From: Saccharomycopsis fibuligera x Saccharomycopsis cf. fibuligera
Lineage: Eukaryota > Ascomycota > Saccharomycetes > Ascoideales > Saccharomycopsidaceae
Reading direction: 5' to 3'
NCBI GenBank assembly: GCA_001936135.1
Contig: CP012810.1
Location: forward strand, 806,001-870,000
DNA: 64,000 bases
In this document: positions 28,234-37,145 of the stretch, one piece after another
How positions within the stretch are numbered: position 1 is the stretch's first letter
Layout of the letters: the number at the start of each line of letters is the position of its first letter
Program-made: the position numbers and the translations under genes
The notes under the pieces: generated by a model
The model's database searches: none
What the model saw: only the letters and a program-made list of their open reading frames with translations
Told to the model about the DNA's origin: nothing

Positions 28234-29326
28234 TGTTTATGTCAATGGATGGCTCTTTCTTTGTTTTTTAATGCTATGTGGGTCTGTTTTCTATTCCAAT
28301 TATACAAGCAAAACGATGCCTTTTTTTCTGTTTCTCTGATCGCCTCTTTTCTGTTATTATTTCTTTCTTTCTTTCTTTCTTTACTACTATATCAAAGCTG
28401 GTATGTTATAATTGTCGAAATACTTAAAGTATCTCAGATATTCTCCTATAATATATGAACCAATCTGATCAGCTTCAGTTCCCAATTATCTTATCACCAC
28501 AGCGCTTCTCAATCCAAAAAATTAACTGATATAATATAGCGTAATATGAGAGAGGTGAAATGAGATGGGATGATTTACGACGAGCCGTGTTATGAATTTA
28601 TTAGTATGTTCTGTAACCTTAGATGATCCTTCTCGCAAGATCAAGACAAAGTCAAACAAACAAGCTAACTAACGCGAAATTTCGCTAAGCGCTGACTTCT
28701 TTTTTTTTCTTTAAAATTTCCGCGTCGACGCGTCCTGGTTGTGTGCGATGTGGGATTAGGGGTCTGACCACCCTCTATAAAGTATACCGAAGCCTAATTG
28801 CCGAAGTTATAATAGAATGTGAAGCAAAGTGGCTACAATTCAACTCTTGATAGCTAGTTTTGGAGATATTGGATAATGACGGTGTTTGGTTCGTGTATGT
28901 ATATGGACTGTGAGGTAGGTATTTTTCATACCACCACTACTTTATAGCGTATTTAATATTACGCTTCTTAGCAATGCTTATCAAATGTTTTGTCTAAAGT
29001 AACGAAAACATAAAGCTCAATACCGCTCCTCCCAAGAGTCTCGCCAAATATATAAAAAGCCATCTAGTAACAAACAAGAAATATGATATATTTCTAAAAC
29101 AATTAAAGAAAACCGGAGAGAGTATCAAAAGCATAAATAAGGAAAACCGCAAAAACTTAATACAAAAGAAATATCAAAAAAAGAGGGAAAAATTATCAGA
29201 GAAAAAAAAAGTTGTTTTCAAAGCAACAAAACAAGAAAAGAAAGAACCAGCAAAAGAGGATTGAAAGAATATGTTTAAAAAAATCAGGGAAGGGCAAATA
29301 AAATATAGAACCTTGCCAATCTTTGT
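28234..29326. other. Intergenic, SMC3 promoter and DBF2 3' flank
   Basis: About 1.1 kb between tandem minus-strand genes. A cluster of cell-cycle-like boxes at 28672-28733 is entered separately. A-rich sequence at 29085-29280 is the likely DBF2 3' region. Confidence 0.6.
28672..28733. promoter_or_regulatory. MCB/SCB-like palindromes upstream of SMC3
   Basis: ACGCGAAA at 28672-28679 overlaps the 12-base palindrome GCGAAATTTCGC (28674-28685). Some 35 bases on, CGCGTCGACGCG (28721-28732) is another perfect palindrome containing ACGCGT at 28728-28733. MBF/SBF boxes of this type drive G1/S genes including cohesin genes in yeasts. They lie about 440-500 bases upstream of the SMC3 ATG. Confidence 0.5.
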
Positions 29327-31042
29327 TTAATACCACGTAGTGAATGGATCTCCATCGCTAGCATTTTCAGCGCTATCAGATCTGCTATTTGCCACAAATT
29401 TGGAACCTGAATGCTTGAAGGTAAAACCAATGAAATATCTATTGTCAACATTTTTATCACCCATTTTTTCAATTGCTGCTCTTTTAGCCATGACTTCCTT
29501 ATATTTGGCCATATCTTCGTCATTGCTAAAATCATCAAAATAGCCAGCATCTTCTTCATCATCTAATTGAGGAGTAAATGGTGGAATTCTGTTTCTTAGT
29601 TTGTCCCAGTCAATTTCTGCAAAATATGGAGCAGACATGATTTGCTTAAAACTTCTTATTCTATCCTTTGGAGAAGCAATTAATTTGGTAATAAGGTGCC
29701 AAGTTCTGTCAGAGAACACATATCTACCATCTTCATATCTTGGTCTTCTTAAAGCTTCTTTCCATCTTCTTAAGTTGGTATAAGTGTCTTCTGGAGAAGA
29801 ACCCGCAAATGGTGGATACCCAACTAAGGTTTCAAAAAGCATACAACCCAATGACCAATAATCAATAGTGTAATCATAAGATCTACCTTCAAGCACCTCT
29901 AAGGCCATATAGTCAGGAGACCCAACAATAGAATTGGCAAGATGAATATCTTTTGCTCTTAAAGATCTGTACATCTTTTGTCTTTCCTTGACAGAACCAG
30001 TTGGGATACTATAATCCAAGTCTTTTACTGCTGCTAACCTCGACTTCATGCTTTCAATTCTATCAGCACTGACCGAACCGGCAGCTAAACCGAAATCAGT
30101 AAGTTTGATATGACCTTTAGCATCAATCAAGAAATTCTCTGGTTTCAAATCTCTGTGAGTATAGCCAAGTTGATGTAAAGCGTTCACTGACATGAACATT
30201 TCACTAATGTAGAATCTAGCATGAGGTGGGATCAACACACCAGTATTGTTCAATAATGTTCTGTAATCACCACCTGGAACAAACTCCATAGCTAAAAACA
30301 CACTATCATTATCTTGGAAAGCATAAAAAAGCTTGACAAGCCATTCGGATCTAGTGTTTGTCAAGATGTCTCTCTCAGTTAACACATGTCTGGTTTCATC
30401 CAACTTCATCAACAAACGTTTACTCAAAATTTTTAAGGCAACAATTTCTTTGGTATCTTTCTTTTTGGCAAGATAAACTTGACCATAGCCACCCTGACCA
30501 ACTTGGGTAATCATGTCAAAATCTTTATGTTTCGGCTTGACTCTGCGCTGTCTAAGCCATGATCTTTCTTTTGCCAAGTAGCTATTATATAGCTGATGTT
30601 GTTCGTTTGGATCTGGAACCCGGCTGATGCTTTCTCTGGCTTGATTGAAACGTTGCCTTCTGGAGATAACGTAATCAAACATGTCACAATAATAGTCTAG
30701 AAAGTACATTTGGCAAACATTGACAAGTCTTTTTGTCTTTTGGGAGTTGGCCTTTTGATGGAAGTCTCTGCCCAAACTCTTAGTTGGTAAAGCTTGGCCG
30801 CCAGCACCAGCCCCGGCACTGGAACCAGCCCCAGAACCAAGACCATATTGGATGGATTTTGTAGGAGAAGGCACAGGAGAGTTTTCCTTGTTTCTGTCAA
30901 AAAAGTTTGCCTTTGTAGGACTAATGTTTGGAATGAACTGGTCAAGTCTGTTTTGTTCAGAGTAGTCGACCTGAATCGCTTGGAAGCCGTTTGTGAGGTC
31001 TTCGACACCAGCTTGCTTTGATCTTGCACCAAAGAAGTTCAT
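29327..31042 (-). CDS. DBF2: Mitotic exit NDR-family kinase Dbf2
   Basis: 571 aa from the ATG at 31042 (S. cerevisiae Dbf2 is 572); an in-frame extension upstream has no ATG. Dbf2 with Mob1 is the effector kinase of the mitotic exit network, activated by Cdc15. An N-terminal Mob-binding region (KTKRLVNVCQMYFLDYYCDMFDYVISRRQ) precedes the kinase: GQGGYGQV loop, HRDLKPENF, DFG, the long NDR insert, then NSIVGSPDYMALEVLEG with the activation-loop Ser. The hydrophobic motif FIGFTFKH near the C-terminus holds the regulatory Thr. The ending DPFTTWY matches the family. Cbk1 is the other NDR kinase but lacks these flanks. Confidence 0.96.
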   Translation of the reverse strand: MNFFGARSKQAGVEDLTNGFQAIQVDYSEQNRLDQFIPNISPTKANFFDRNKENSPVPSPTKSIQYGLGSGAGSSAGAGAGGQALPTKSLGRDFHQKANSQKTKRLVNVCQMYFLDYYCDMFDYVISRRQRFNQARESISRVPDPNEQHQLYNSYLAKERSWLRQRRVKPKHKDFDMITQVGQGGYGQVYLAKKKDTKEIVALKILSKRLLMKLDETRHVLTERDILTNTRSEWLVKLFYAFQDNDSVFLAMEFVPGGDYRTLLNNTGVLIPPHARFYISEMFMSVNALHQLGYTHRDLKPENFLIDAKGHIKLTDFGLAAGSVSADRIESMKSRLAAVKDLDYSIPTGSVKERQKMYRSLRAKDIHLANSIVGSPDYMALEVLEGRSYDYTIDYWSLGCMLFETLVGYPPFAGSSPEDTYTNLRRWKEALRRPRYEDGRYVFSDRTWHLITKLIASPKDRIRSFKQIMSAPYFAEIDWDKLRNRIPPFTPQLDDEEDAGYFDDFSNDEDMAKYKEVMAKRAAIEKMGDKNVDNRYFIGFTFKHSGSKFVANSRSDSAENASDGDPFTTWY

Positions 31043-31274
31043 ATTGGTGTGGATGGATGTTTTTATATGGAAGGGTATAGTACTGGCAGCAAACAGTGAC
31101 AAAGCTGAGTTTACTGCTAGCGGACAAAAAGGTTATGCCAACAGGAAGAAAAAAAAAAGGACTCTGATAAAACAGCAGTCAAGTTTTGTGTATAACCTGG
31201 AACTGCTTCTGAGTGAGAGTGTGCGAGTGTTTTAGTGGGTGCGCAGAGGTAAACAAACAGTGAAAAAAAAATGT

Positions 31275-31280
31275 CACGTG
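31275..31280. promoter_or_regulatory. E-box CACGTG (Cbf1-type)
   Basis: TCACGTGT in the DBF2-MET30 spacer, 233 bases from the DBF2 ATG and about 1.16 kb upstream of MET30. TCACGTG is the Cbf1 core in yeasts. Confidence 0.4.
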
Positions 31281-31553
31281 TATCATGTGATAATGTTTAC
31301 GTTGTTCCGAAAAAGGAAGACGCATTACTCTGCATAAATATGCTTATGACTGTGTACATAGGTAAGTACACGCTTCAATCATGCTGATTTGCAACGGCCA
31401 GACCCAGACCTACGTCGACAGTACACAGTGTGCTGCGCACATGTGTGCACACACACAATATTGAGACAGTTCTGCTCCCCAGGGGATGCGATGGCTGGAT
31501 ATGGGGTGGAGTGGAATGGCAGGGAACGGTGCGTGTGCATGGAATACGTAGTA

Positions 31554-31560
31554 CTGTGGC
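31554..31560 (+). promoter_or_regulatory. Met31/32-type site CTGTGGC
   Basis: CTGTGGC is the core of the Met31/Met32 element (AAACTGTGGC in S. cerevisiae). It lies about 885 bases upstream of MET30, between two CACGTG boxes, the arrangement expected for Met4-Cbf1-Met31/32 control. Confidence 0.4.
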
Positions 31561-31851
31561 TACTGCCATGGCTGTCAAATGGTGGTTGTGTTTGTGGTTG
31601 TACTTGTGTTTTCTCAGTGTGCAATGCGATGAGCTCATTAGTGTGGTGGATGGCTATAGTCATAGACAGACAGTGTGCTATAGCACCGCACTGAAGCACT
31701 GACTGTGGTGGGAGCACACGCGCCACACCACCACCCTTACAATATTTTCACTGGGAGGCTTGTGGCGCCACTCTGCTGATTGCTAAGCAGATGGTCATAG
31801 CTGGCTTACGACACTACGTAATGGATTACCAAGCATGTGCTGACCACCGGC

Positions 31852-31857
31852 CACGTG
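31852..31857. promoter_or_regulatory. E-box CACGTG (Cbf1-type)
   Basis: GCCACGTGAAG, 588 bases upstream of the MET30 ATG. It is the nearer of two CACGTG boxes in this spacer. Confidence 0.4.
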
Positions 31858-32444
31858 AAGTGTGCAATTTGCGCGGTGCAATTGGCGATCGCTCACTCTC
31901 GGTAGTCGCATACCAGTAAAAACTGCTAAGGAAAACTGTCAGACAGAAACACACCCTGAAATGGGCGGAAAGAAAGAAATGGCTCAACCCCTTGGATGAC
32001 ACACCGCAGGTATAAAACATCGCCTTGTGCTTCTTCATCCTCGCTTGTTGCTATCCTCGCTTAGCATCCACTGTTGCACTAGTTTGCTCTATTCTTTTGC
32101 AACTTCTTTCACCAGAGTGCGCTACAGTGTCAAGTCAGATATATCCATAACTCCACCCCAGAGTACACTAGTAGTGTAAAAAAAAAAATAAAAAAAAATA
32201 AAAATAAAAATAAAAAAAGATCTCAAACTCTAATCGCAACAGAAAGAAAAAAAGAAAGAAAACGGCAACGAAAAAATAAAATAAAAAAAAATAAAAAAAA
32301 TTGCATCATCCATCACCAGAACTAATCCAAACCGTCTTTCCTCAATTTATAAATAAACATAAATCCACTTCTCTTCCATTAATCATTTGTGACACACACA
32401 TTAGCACTGTTTGTTACCTTTCTCCCACATTGCCATTCTACAAA

Positions 32445-34655
32445 ATGAGCTCTGCCAACCCCAATACTCCCAATAACAGCGCCATTACCGCCTCTCCTTC
32501 CACATCCACATCCACATCCACATCCACATCCTCATCCTCATCCAGCTTAGCCTTGAAGAAAAAGCAAAAAGACTCCATTGTCGACCCTATCACTCCCTTC
32601 CTCTCCAAGCACATCCCAGTGGCCAACGACAAAAAGCTCATGAAAGACAACTATCATCGCTATTGTTATCGCCACAATCCAGACATTAAATGTAACAAAG
32701 AAGCTGACGAACATCGGATGGCCGAAATACAGCGCTCGCTTGACAAACTCCCAATGCGTGACCAAGTAGTGATTTCCAATGTATGGTCAGTTTTCTCTGC
32801 CGCCCCTAGTGAGCAAAGAATCTTGCTCTTGAAAGGGTTGCTTTCCCAATGTTGTTTTCCTCAACTTTCGTTTATCTCTTCAGAAGTTAAAGAGCTCATC
32901 AAGATTGATTTCATCCGCACTTTGCCGGTGGAATTGTCCCTCAAGATTTTGTGTTACTTGGATTGTGCTTCTTTATGTAACGCTGCTCAAGTTTCTAAGA
33001 CTTGGAAACGTTTAGCTGATGATGATAGAGTCTGGCATCATCTTTGCGAACAACATATTGATCGCAAGTGCCCTAATTGCGGTTGGGGTTTGCCATTAAT
33101 GCACATGAAGAGGGCAAGAGAAAACATAGAAACAACCGATAACGCCAAAGCTCTAAAGTCCGAAACTGCCACTCCAAGCGCTACCGCAAGTGCCGCTACA
33201 TCTGCTCCAGGTACCAGTAGCACAGAGTTCACCACAACCACAAGAACAAATTCAAGCTCAAGCACTATCAATACAGGGAACACAAGCTTACCTGCTTCTC
33301 AAAATACCCGCACCAATGCCGGCCTTACCAGCATACTAGAGTCCAACTGTTCCACGAAAAGATCAATTGACCAAGTGGACTTGGCCAACAACACTACAGA
33401 AGTACAGCCACCGAAGGCCAAGGTCAGAAAAACTCGTCCATGGAAAGCAGTCTACAGTGAACGATTTAAAGTTGAACGCAACTGGCGTAAAGGTATTTTC
33501 AAATTAAAAGAATTTCATGGACATTCTGATGGTATATTATGCTTGCAATTCAACCACCGCATCTTAATCACCGGTTCTTACGATTGTACAGCTAAAGTTT
33601 GGGATATCAAAACTGGTAAAGCCATAAGGACCTTAACTGGACATACTCGTGGCGTTAGAGCATTAGTATTTGATGACAAAAAGGTCATCACTGGTGGGTT
33701 AGATTCAACCATTCGTATATGGAATTTGAATACCGGTGAATGTCTTTCCACGTATCGTGGCCATTCTGATGCAATCATATCTCTTGACCTTCATGGAAAA
33801 ACTATTGTTTCTGGATCAGCTGATAATACAATAAAAGTGTGGAATGTTGAAACCAGAACATGTCATACGTTACGAGGTCATACTGATTGGGTCAACTGTG
33901 TTAAGATTCATGCTCCTTCTAATACTGTGATTAGTTCAAGTGACGACTGTACAATTAGATTATGGAGCTTGAAGACTAATAACTGTTTGAAAATTTTTAG
34001 TGGCAATAATGGACACATAGGACAGGTTCAATGTGCCTTGCCGTTGACTATCAAGGATACTTTAGTTGAAGATCCAGCCAGTGATGCTGAAGAAGAAGAA
34101 GAAGAAAGACTGATTGCTGATGGAACTAATGGTAACGAAAACACTAGTAATGGACTTGTGACAAACATGAACAATAATGATTACGAAATTGAAAACGATG
34201 AAACAAGCATTAGCACCACCCACAACAACAATAACAACAGCAACAATAATGAAAACATGAATAATGCCAACTCCGAAGCGGAAGAATCCAACGCCACCGA
34301 TATTGCCAACTATCCAACCAACATTTTAAGTGCCGGCTTAGATAACCAAATTAAAGTATGGGACGTCAAAACCGGTAAATGCGTCCGTACTCAATTCGGC
34401 CACATCGAAGGCGTGTGGTCAATTGCTGCTGATACCTTCCGGATCGTTAGTGGTGCACATGATAAACTCGTCAAAGTATGGGATTTACAACTGGGTAAAT
34501 GTATTCACACGTTTGGTGGACATAATAGTTCGGTCAGTTGTGTGGATTTGAGTGATAGTCGATTTGCTGGTGGTGATGAGAGTGGGTTGGTTAGAATGTA
34601 TTGTTTTGATGATTTGGATAACGATGAGTTTTACGTTAAGGGTAAGAATAAGTGA
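32445..34655 (+). CDS. MET30: SCF F-box/WD40 protein Met30
   Basis: 736 aa from the ATG at 32445; the frame opens earlier only at TTG. Met30 is the substrate receptor of SCF-Met30, which ubiquitinates Met4 to restrain sulfur-gene transcription and guards the cell cycle under heavy-metal stress. F-box near 154-205 (IRTLPVELSLKILCYLD...SKTWKRLADD), then the conserved RKCPNCGWGLPLMHMKR zinc-like segment, then PWKAVYSERFKVERNWRKG and about eight WD40 repeats to residue 722. An acidic Asn-rich insert (about 546-622) splits the propeller. Residue 683 is CTG; serine turns WDLQLGK into the usual WDLQSGK. A TCC-ACA repeat gives an N-terminal Ser/Thr run. Confidence 0.95.
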   Translation: MSSANPNTPNNSAITASPSTSTSTSTSTSSSSSSLALKKKQKDSIVDPITPFLSKHIPVANDKKLMKDNYHRYCYRHNPDIKCNKEADEHRMAEIQRSLDKLPMRDQVVISNVWSVFSAAPSEQRILLLKGLLSQCCFPQLSFISSEVKELIKIDFIRTLPVELSLKILCYLDCASLCNAAQVSKTWKRLADDDRVWHHLCEQHIDRKCPNCGWGLPLMHMKRARENIETTDNAKALKSETATPSATASAATSAPGTSSTEFTTTTRTNSSSSTINTGNTSLPASQNTRTNAGLTSILESNCSTKRSIDQVDLANNTTEVQPPKAKVRKTRPWKAVYSERFKVERNWRKGIFKLKEFHGHSDGILCLQFNHRILITGSYDCTAKVWDIKTGKAIRTLTGHTRGVRALVFDDKKVITGGLDSTIRIWNLNTGECLSTYRGHSDAIISLDLHGKTIVSGSADNTIKVWNVETRTCHTLRGHTDWVNCVKIHAPSNTVISSSDDCTIRLWSLKTNNCLKIFSGNNGHIGQVQCALPLTIKDTLVEDPASDAEEEEEERLIADGTNGNENTSNGLVTNMNNNDYEIENDETSISTTHNNNNNSNNNENMNNANSEAEESNATDIANYPTNILSAGLDNQIKVWDVKTGKCVRTQFGHIEGVWSIAADTFRIVSGAHDKLVKVWDLQLGKCIHTFGGHNSSVSCVDLSDSRFAGGDESGLVRMYCFDDLDNDEFYVKGKNK

Positions 34656-36018
34656 TTGGCTTATGCGTGTGAACTATACTAATCACTATTTTTTTGTTAA
34701 TTTTTGGTTTTTGTTGTTTTCTCTTTTGTCATTTTTTGTTGTCTATTTGAGGGTATTGTTACTGTTGTTGTTTCCGCTATATTATTTCTGCTTTTCAGTT
34801 TTAAGAGAAAGAAAGAAAAAAAAACCAAATGCTCTTTGATTTCTTTTGTCTTCTAGTTTTTTCTAGTTTTTCTTTTTTCGTTTGTTTTATGTTTTTTTTT
34901 TTTTTTTTTTTGTTTTTTTGTTTTTTTTGCACATCCACTAATTTCTTGAAAATTGTTTGTGATTCTATATCTGGTTTGCTCTTTTACATTTCTTGACTTC
35001 CTCTCCTTTTCTAGTATTTATTTCTTGGGCTTTTCTTTTTTTCACTTCTGTTTGTTTTTCATTCTTTTCGTCATTTGTTTTATCCTTTCATTGCCCTTTG
35101 CGCTTTGACATACTATATTATATTATTATTGTTCTTTATTACTCATTCTAATTATTACCAACACCACCACCACCATAATCATTTATTTGCTTGCCTTTTA
35201 TGTACTGTACTATACTATAGTTTTTGAAAAAATTTTGAGCTTTTGAAATTAAGAAATAAAAGTTGCTTTTATACTATAATAAGTGTATTTTCCTATAGTA
35301 GTTGTTTTCACAATGCGGGTCAGTGTAACAATATCGAAGCTAATAGATCGAAGACAATCAAACGACTTTTTTTTTAATGCCGTTAAGATCTTGGTCCCTA
35401 GAATTGTAACTAATTTAGTTTACGTCAAAGGAAAATCTTGAAATTGTGACAATAAGTTGTTGCTGTGTTGCGTTATATATAACATAAAGGGGTGCCGTCG
35501 CCCCCAAAACACGTGTGACGACACGAAAGTCAAAAGCTCGAAACTCGAATTTAAACGAAATGAAAAATCAAAATTAAGCAAAAAAAAAAACAACAAAACA
35601 AGCGACGGCCGGACGGGCATAAAATATACTGACACACCTCTTTAACTTGCTGGACCCATATTGATTATTGCTGATTGCTTATTCACGCTGATATCCAGTT
35701 ACAAATTTCTGCAAAAATTACAAGAGAGCTGTTAGTTTTTTCTGTTTTTTTTTTTTTGACTCAATTGAGAAAACTGTCAAAATTTTATTAGCTCTAGCAC
35801 TATCTACCAACGCACACTTCTTGCACTGCCATCTTATCAAGCATACTTATACGTACACGCTTGTTGGTCTCAAACCATTTACCCAATAGACATTGGCAAA
35901 CACGTCGCAAACAAAATCCCTCAATTATTAAATATTAAAACATTTACTCTAATTTTACTTCTAATTCATTGGTTTTTATAAGTTGGACAAAAAGAAAGAA
36001 AAGAAAAGAAAAGAAACA
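34656..36018. other. Intergenic between MET30 and THO1
   Basis: About 1.36 kb. T-rich runs (to about 35100) follow MET30, including a long T tract near 34890-34930. CACGTG occurs at 35510-35515 within a GC-richer patch. A-rich sequence with GAAAA repeats directly precedes THO1. No gene recognised. Confidence 0.55.
35510..35515. promoter_or_regulatory. E-box CACGTG upstream of THO1
   Basis: AACACGTGTGACGACACG, 504 bases upstream of the THO1 ATG. A bHLH factor such as Cbf1 could bind. No further support. Confidence 0.25.
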
Positions 36019-36714
36019 ATGTCGGAATACTCTAGTCAAACCGTGGCCCAGTTGAAAGAAACCCTCAAGGCTAAAGGACTCTCCACTGCTGGAGTGAAGA
36101 GTGACTTGATTGCTCGTCTTGAACAGGCTGATGCCACTGGAGCTGCTGAGCCTGCAAAAGAAGAACCTCCTGCTGATGCTGCTGATGCTGGTACTACTAC
36201 TGAACCGTTAAAGGGGGAACCTGTTGCTGCTACCGAGGCCCCGGCTGCCAGTGAAACAGCACAACCAGCAGCTTCAGAAAGCGCTGCTCTCAATGCCAGT
36301 TCGAGCGCCAACACCACCAAACAAGAAGGCGACTTGACTGTGATTTACCCAACAGAGAAAAAGCAAGAGCAACAAGAGCAACAGCAAGAGCCTAAAGAAG
36401 AAGAAAAACCAAAAGAATTGAGTCCAGAAGAAAGAAAAGCTGCTGCCATTGACTTACTTGAGAAGAAAATTGCTCGTGCTAAAAAATTTAATGATGAAGA
36501 GGCTCAACAATCAGCAGAAAAAGATCTTGCTAGAGTTAGAAAGTTTGGTGTGGACCCAGATACCGCATTAGCTAGAGAAATAGGATTGACCTCAGGAAGA
36601 GAAACATTGAGCAGCAAAACGGGAAGAGTGTCAAAGAACAATGGGCATAGTGGTGGTCGTAGAAACAGCGGAAAGTTCAGAAAAGGCGGGAACTTCCGTA
36701 ATAGACGTAGGTAA
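36019..36714 (+). CDS. THO1: SAP-domain nuclear RNA-binding protein Tho1
   Basis: 231 aa from the ATG at 36019; the frame opens earlier only at a TTG. Tho1 (animal SARNP/CIP29) binds RNA and DNA and helps mRNP assembly and export with the THO/TREX pathway. The SAP domain is residues about 5-40 (SSQTVAQLKETLKAKGLSTAGVKSDLIARL). An Ala/Glu/Gln-rich linker follows, then the conserved Tho1 C-terminal block: KKIARAKKFNDEEAQQSAEKDLARVRKFGVDPD, and a basic Gly/Arg/Asn tail. Length and order match S. cerevisiae Tho1 (218 aa). Confidence 0.9.
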   Translation: MSEYSSQTVAQLKETLKAKGLSTAGVKSDLIARLEQADATGAAEPAKEEPPADAADAGTTTEPLKGEPVAATEAPAASETAQPAASESAALNASSSANTTKQEGDLTVIYPTEKKQEQQEQQQEPKEEEKPKELSPEERKAAAIDLLEKKIARAKKFNDEEAQQSAEKDLARVRKFGVDPDTALAREIGLTSGRETLSSKTGRVSKNNGHSGGRRNSGKFRKGGNFRNRRR

Positions 36715-37145
36715 ATTGATTGATATTAATATCAATACTGATTTTAATATTGATAGGTAAGTAGAGGAATATAGTGTACGTATGTAGTTCTGAGTCAATT
36801 GTTTATTTATTAGCTAGCTAGACTAGGAACAGTTAAGTTAGGTTGGCGCTATTGCTGCTACACTCACTATATATAGTCCATATACTACTGGAAGGGAAAG
36901 TCAATACAAGTTGTACCATTATCGTGTGTATCCTGTTGTGGTTCTGTTTCTAGTTATTGTAGTTGTGATCATACAGGAAAAGTCAGGCGAGCGGAGATTT
37001 TGGTTCTTTTTCCTCCCGTAATTCGATTGTGGAGCATCGCATCGCTCCTCAACTCAATTCAACTCAACTCAACTTCATTGACAGCGTCGCCCTTAACAAC
37101 AATTACAGCCTCAACAATAGGCTTCTTCTATCAATGTTATGAAAA
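36715..37145. other. Intergenic, IKS1 promoter
   Basis: 431 bases. A perfect 16-base palindrome TTGATATTAATATCAA (36720-36735) begins five bases after the THO1 stop and could form a hairpin in the 3' UTR. An AACTC repeat lies near 37048-37072. Nothing else named. Confidence 0.6.

Larger units (their letters stand above)
31043..32444. other. Divergent intergenic, DBF2 and MET30 promoters
   Basis: About 1.4 kb. The middle (31370-31870) is unusually GC- and GT-rich for this genome and carries CACGTG twice and CTGTGGC once. An A-rich block at 32178-32300 precedes MET30. Overlapping open frames at 31375-31726 lack ATG starts or family features. Confidence 0.6.

Noticed and set aside
31043-31102. 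N-terminal extension of DBF2 by 20 residues
   Set aside because: It would start at TTG; the ATG at 31042 gives the family length.
31375-31726. Overlapping open frames on both strands in the DBF2-MET30 spacer
   Set aside because: The longest begins at GTG, no family features, and the openness follows from GT-rich composition; promoter motifs explain the region better.
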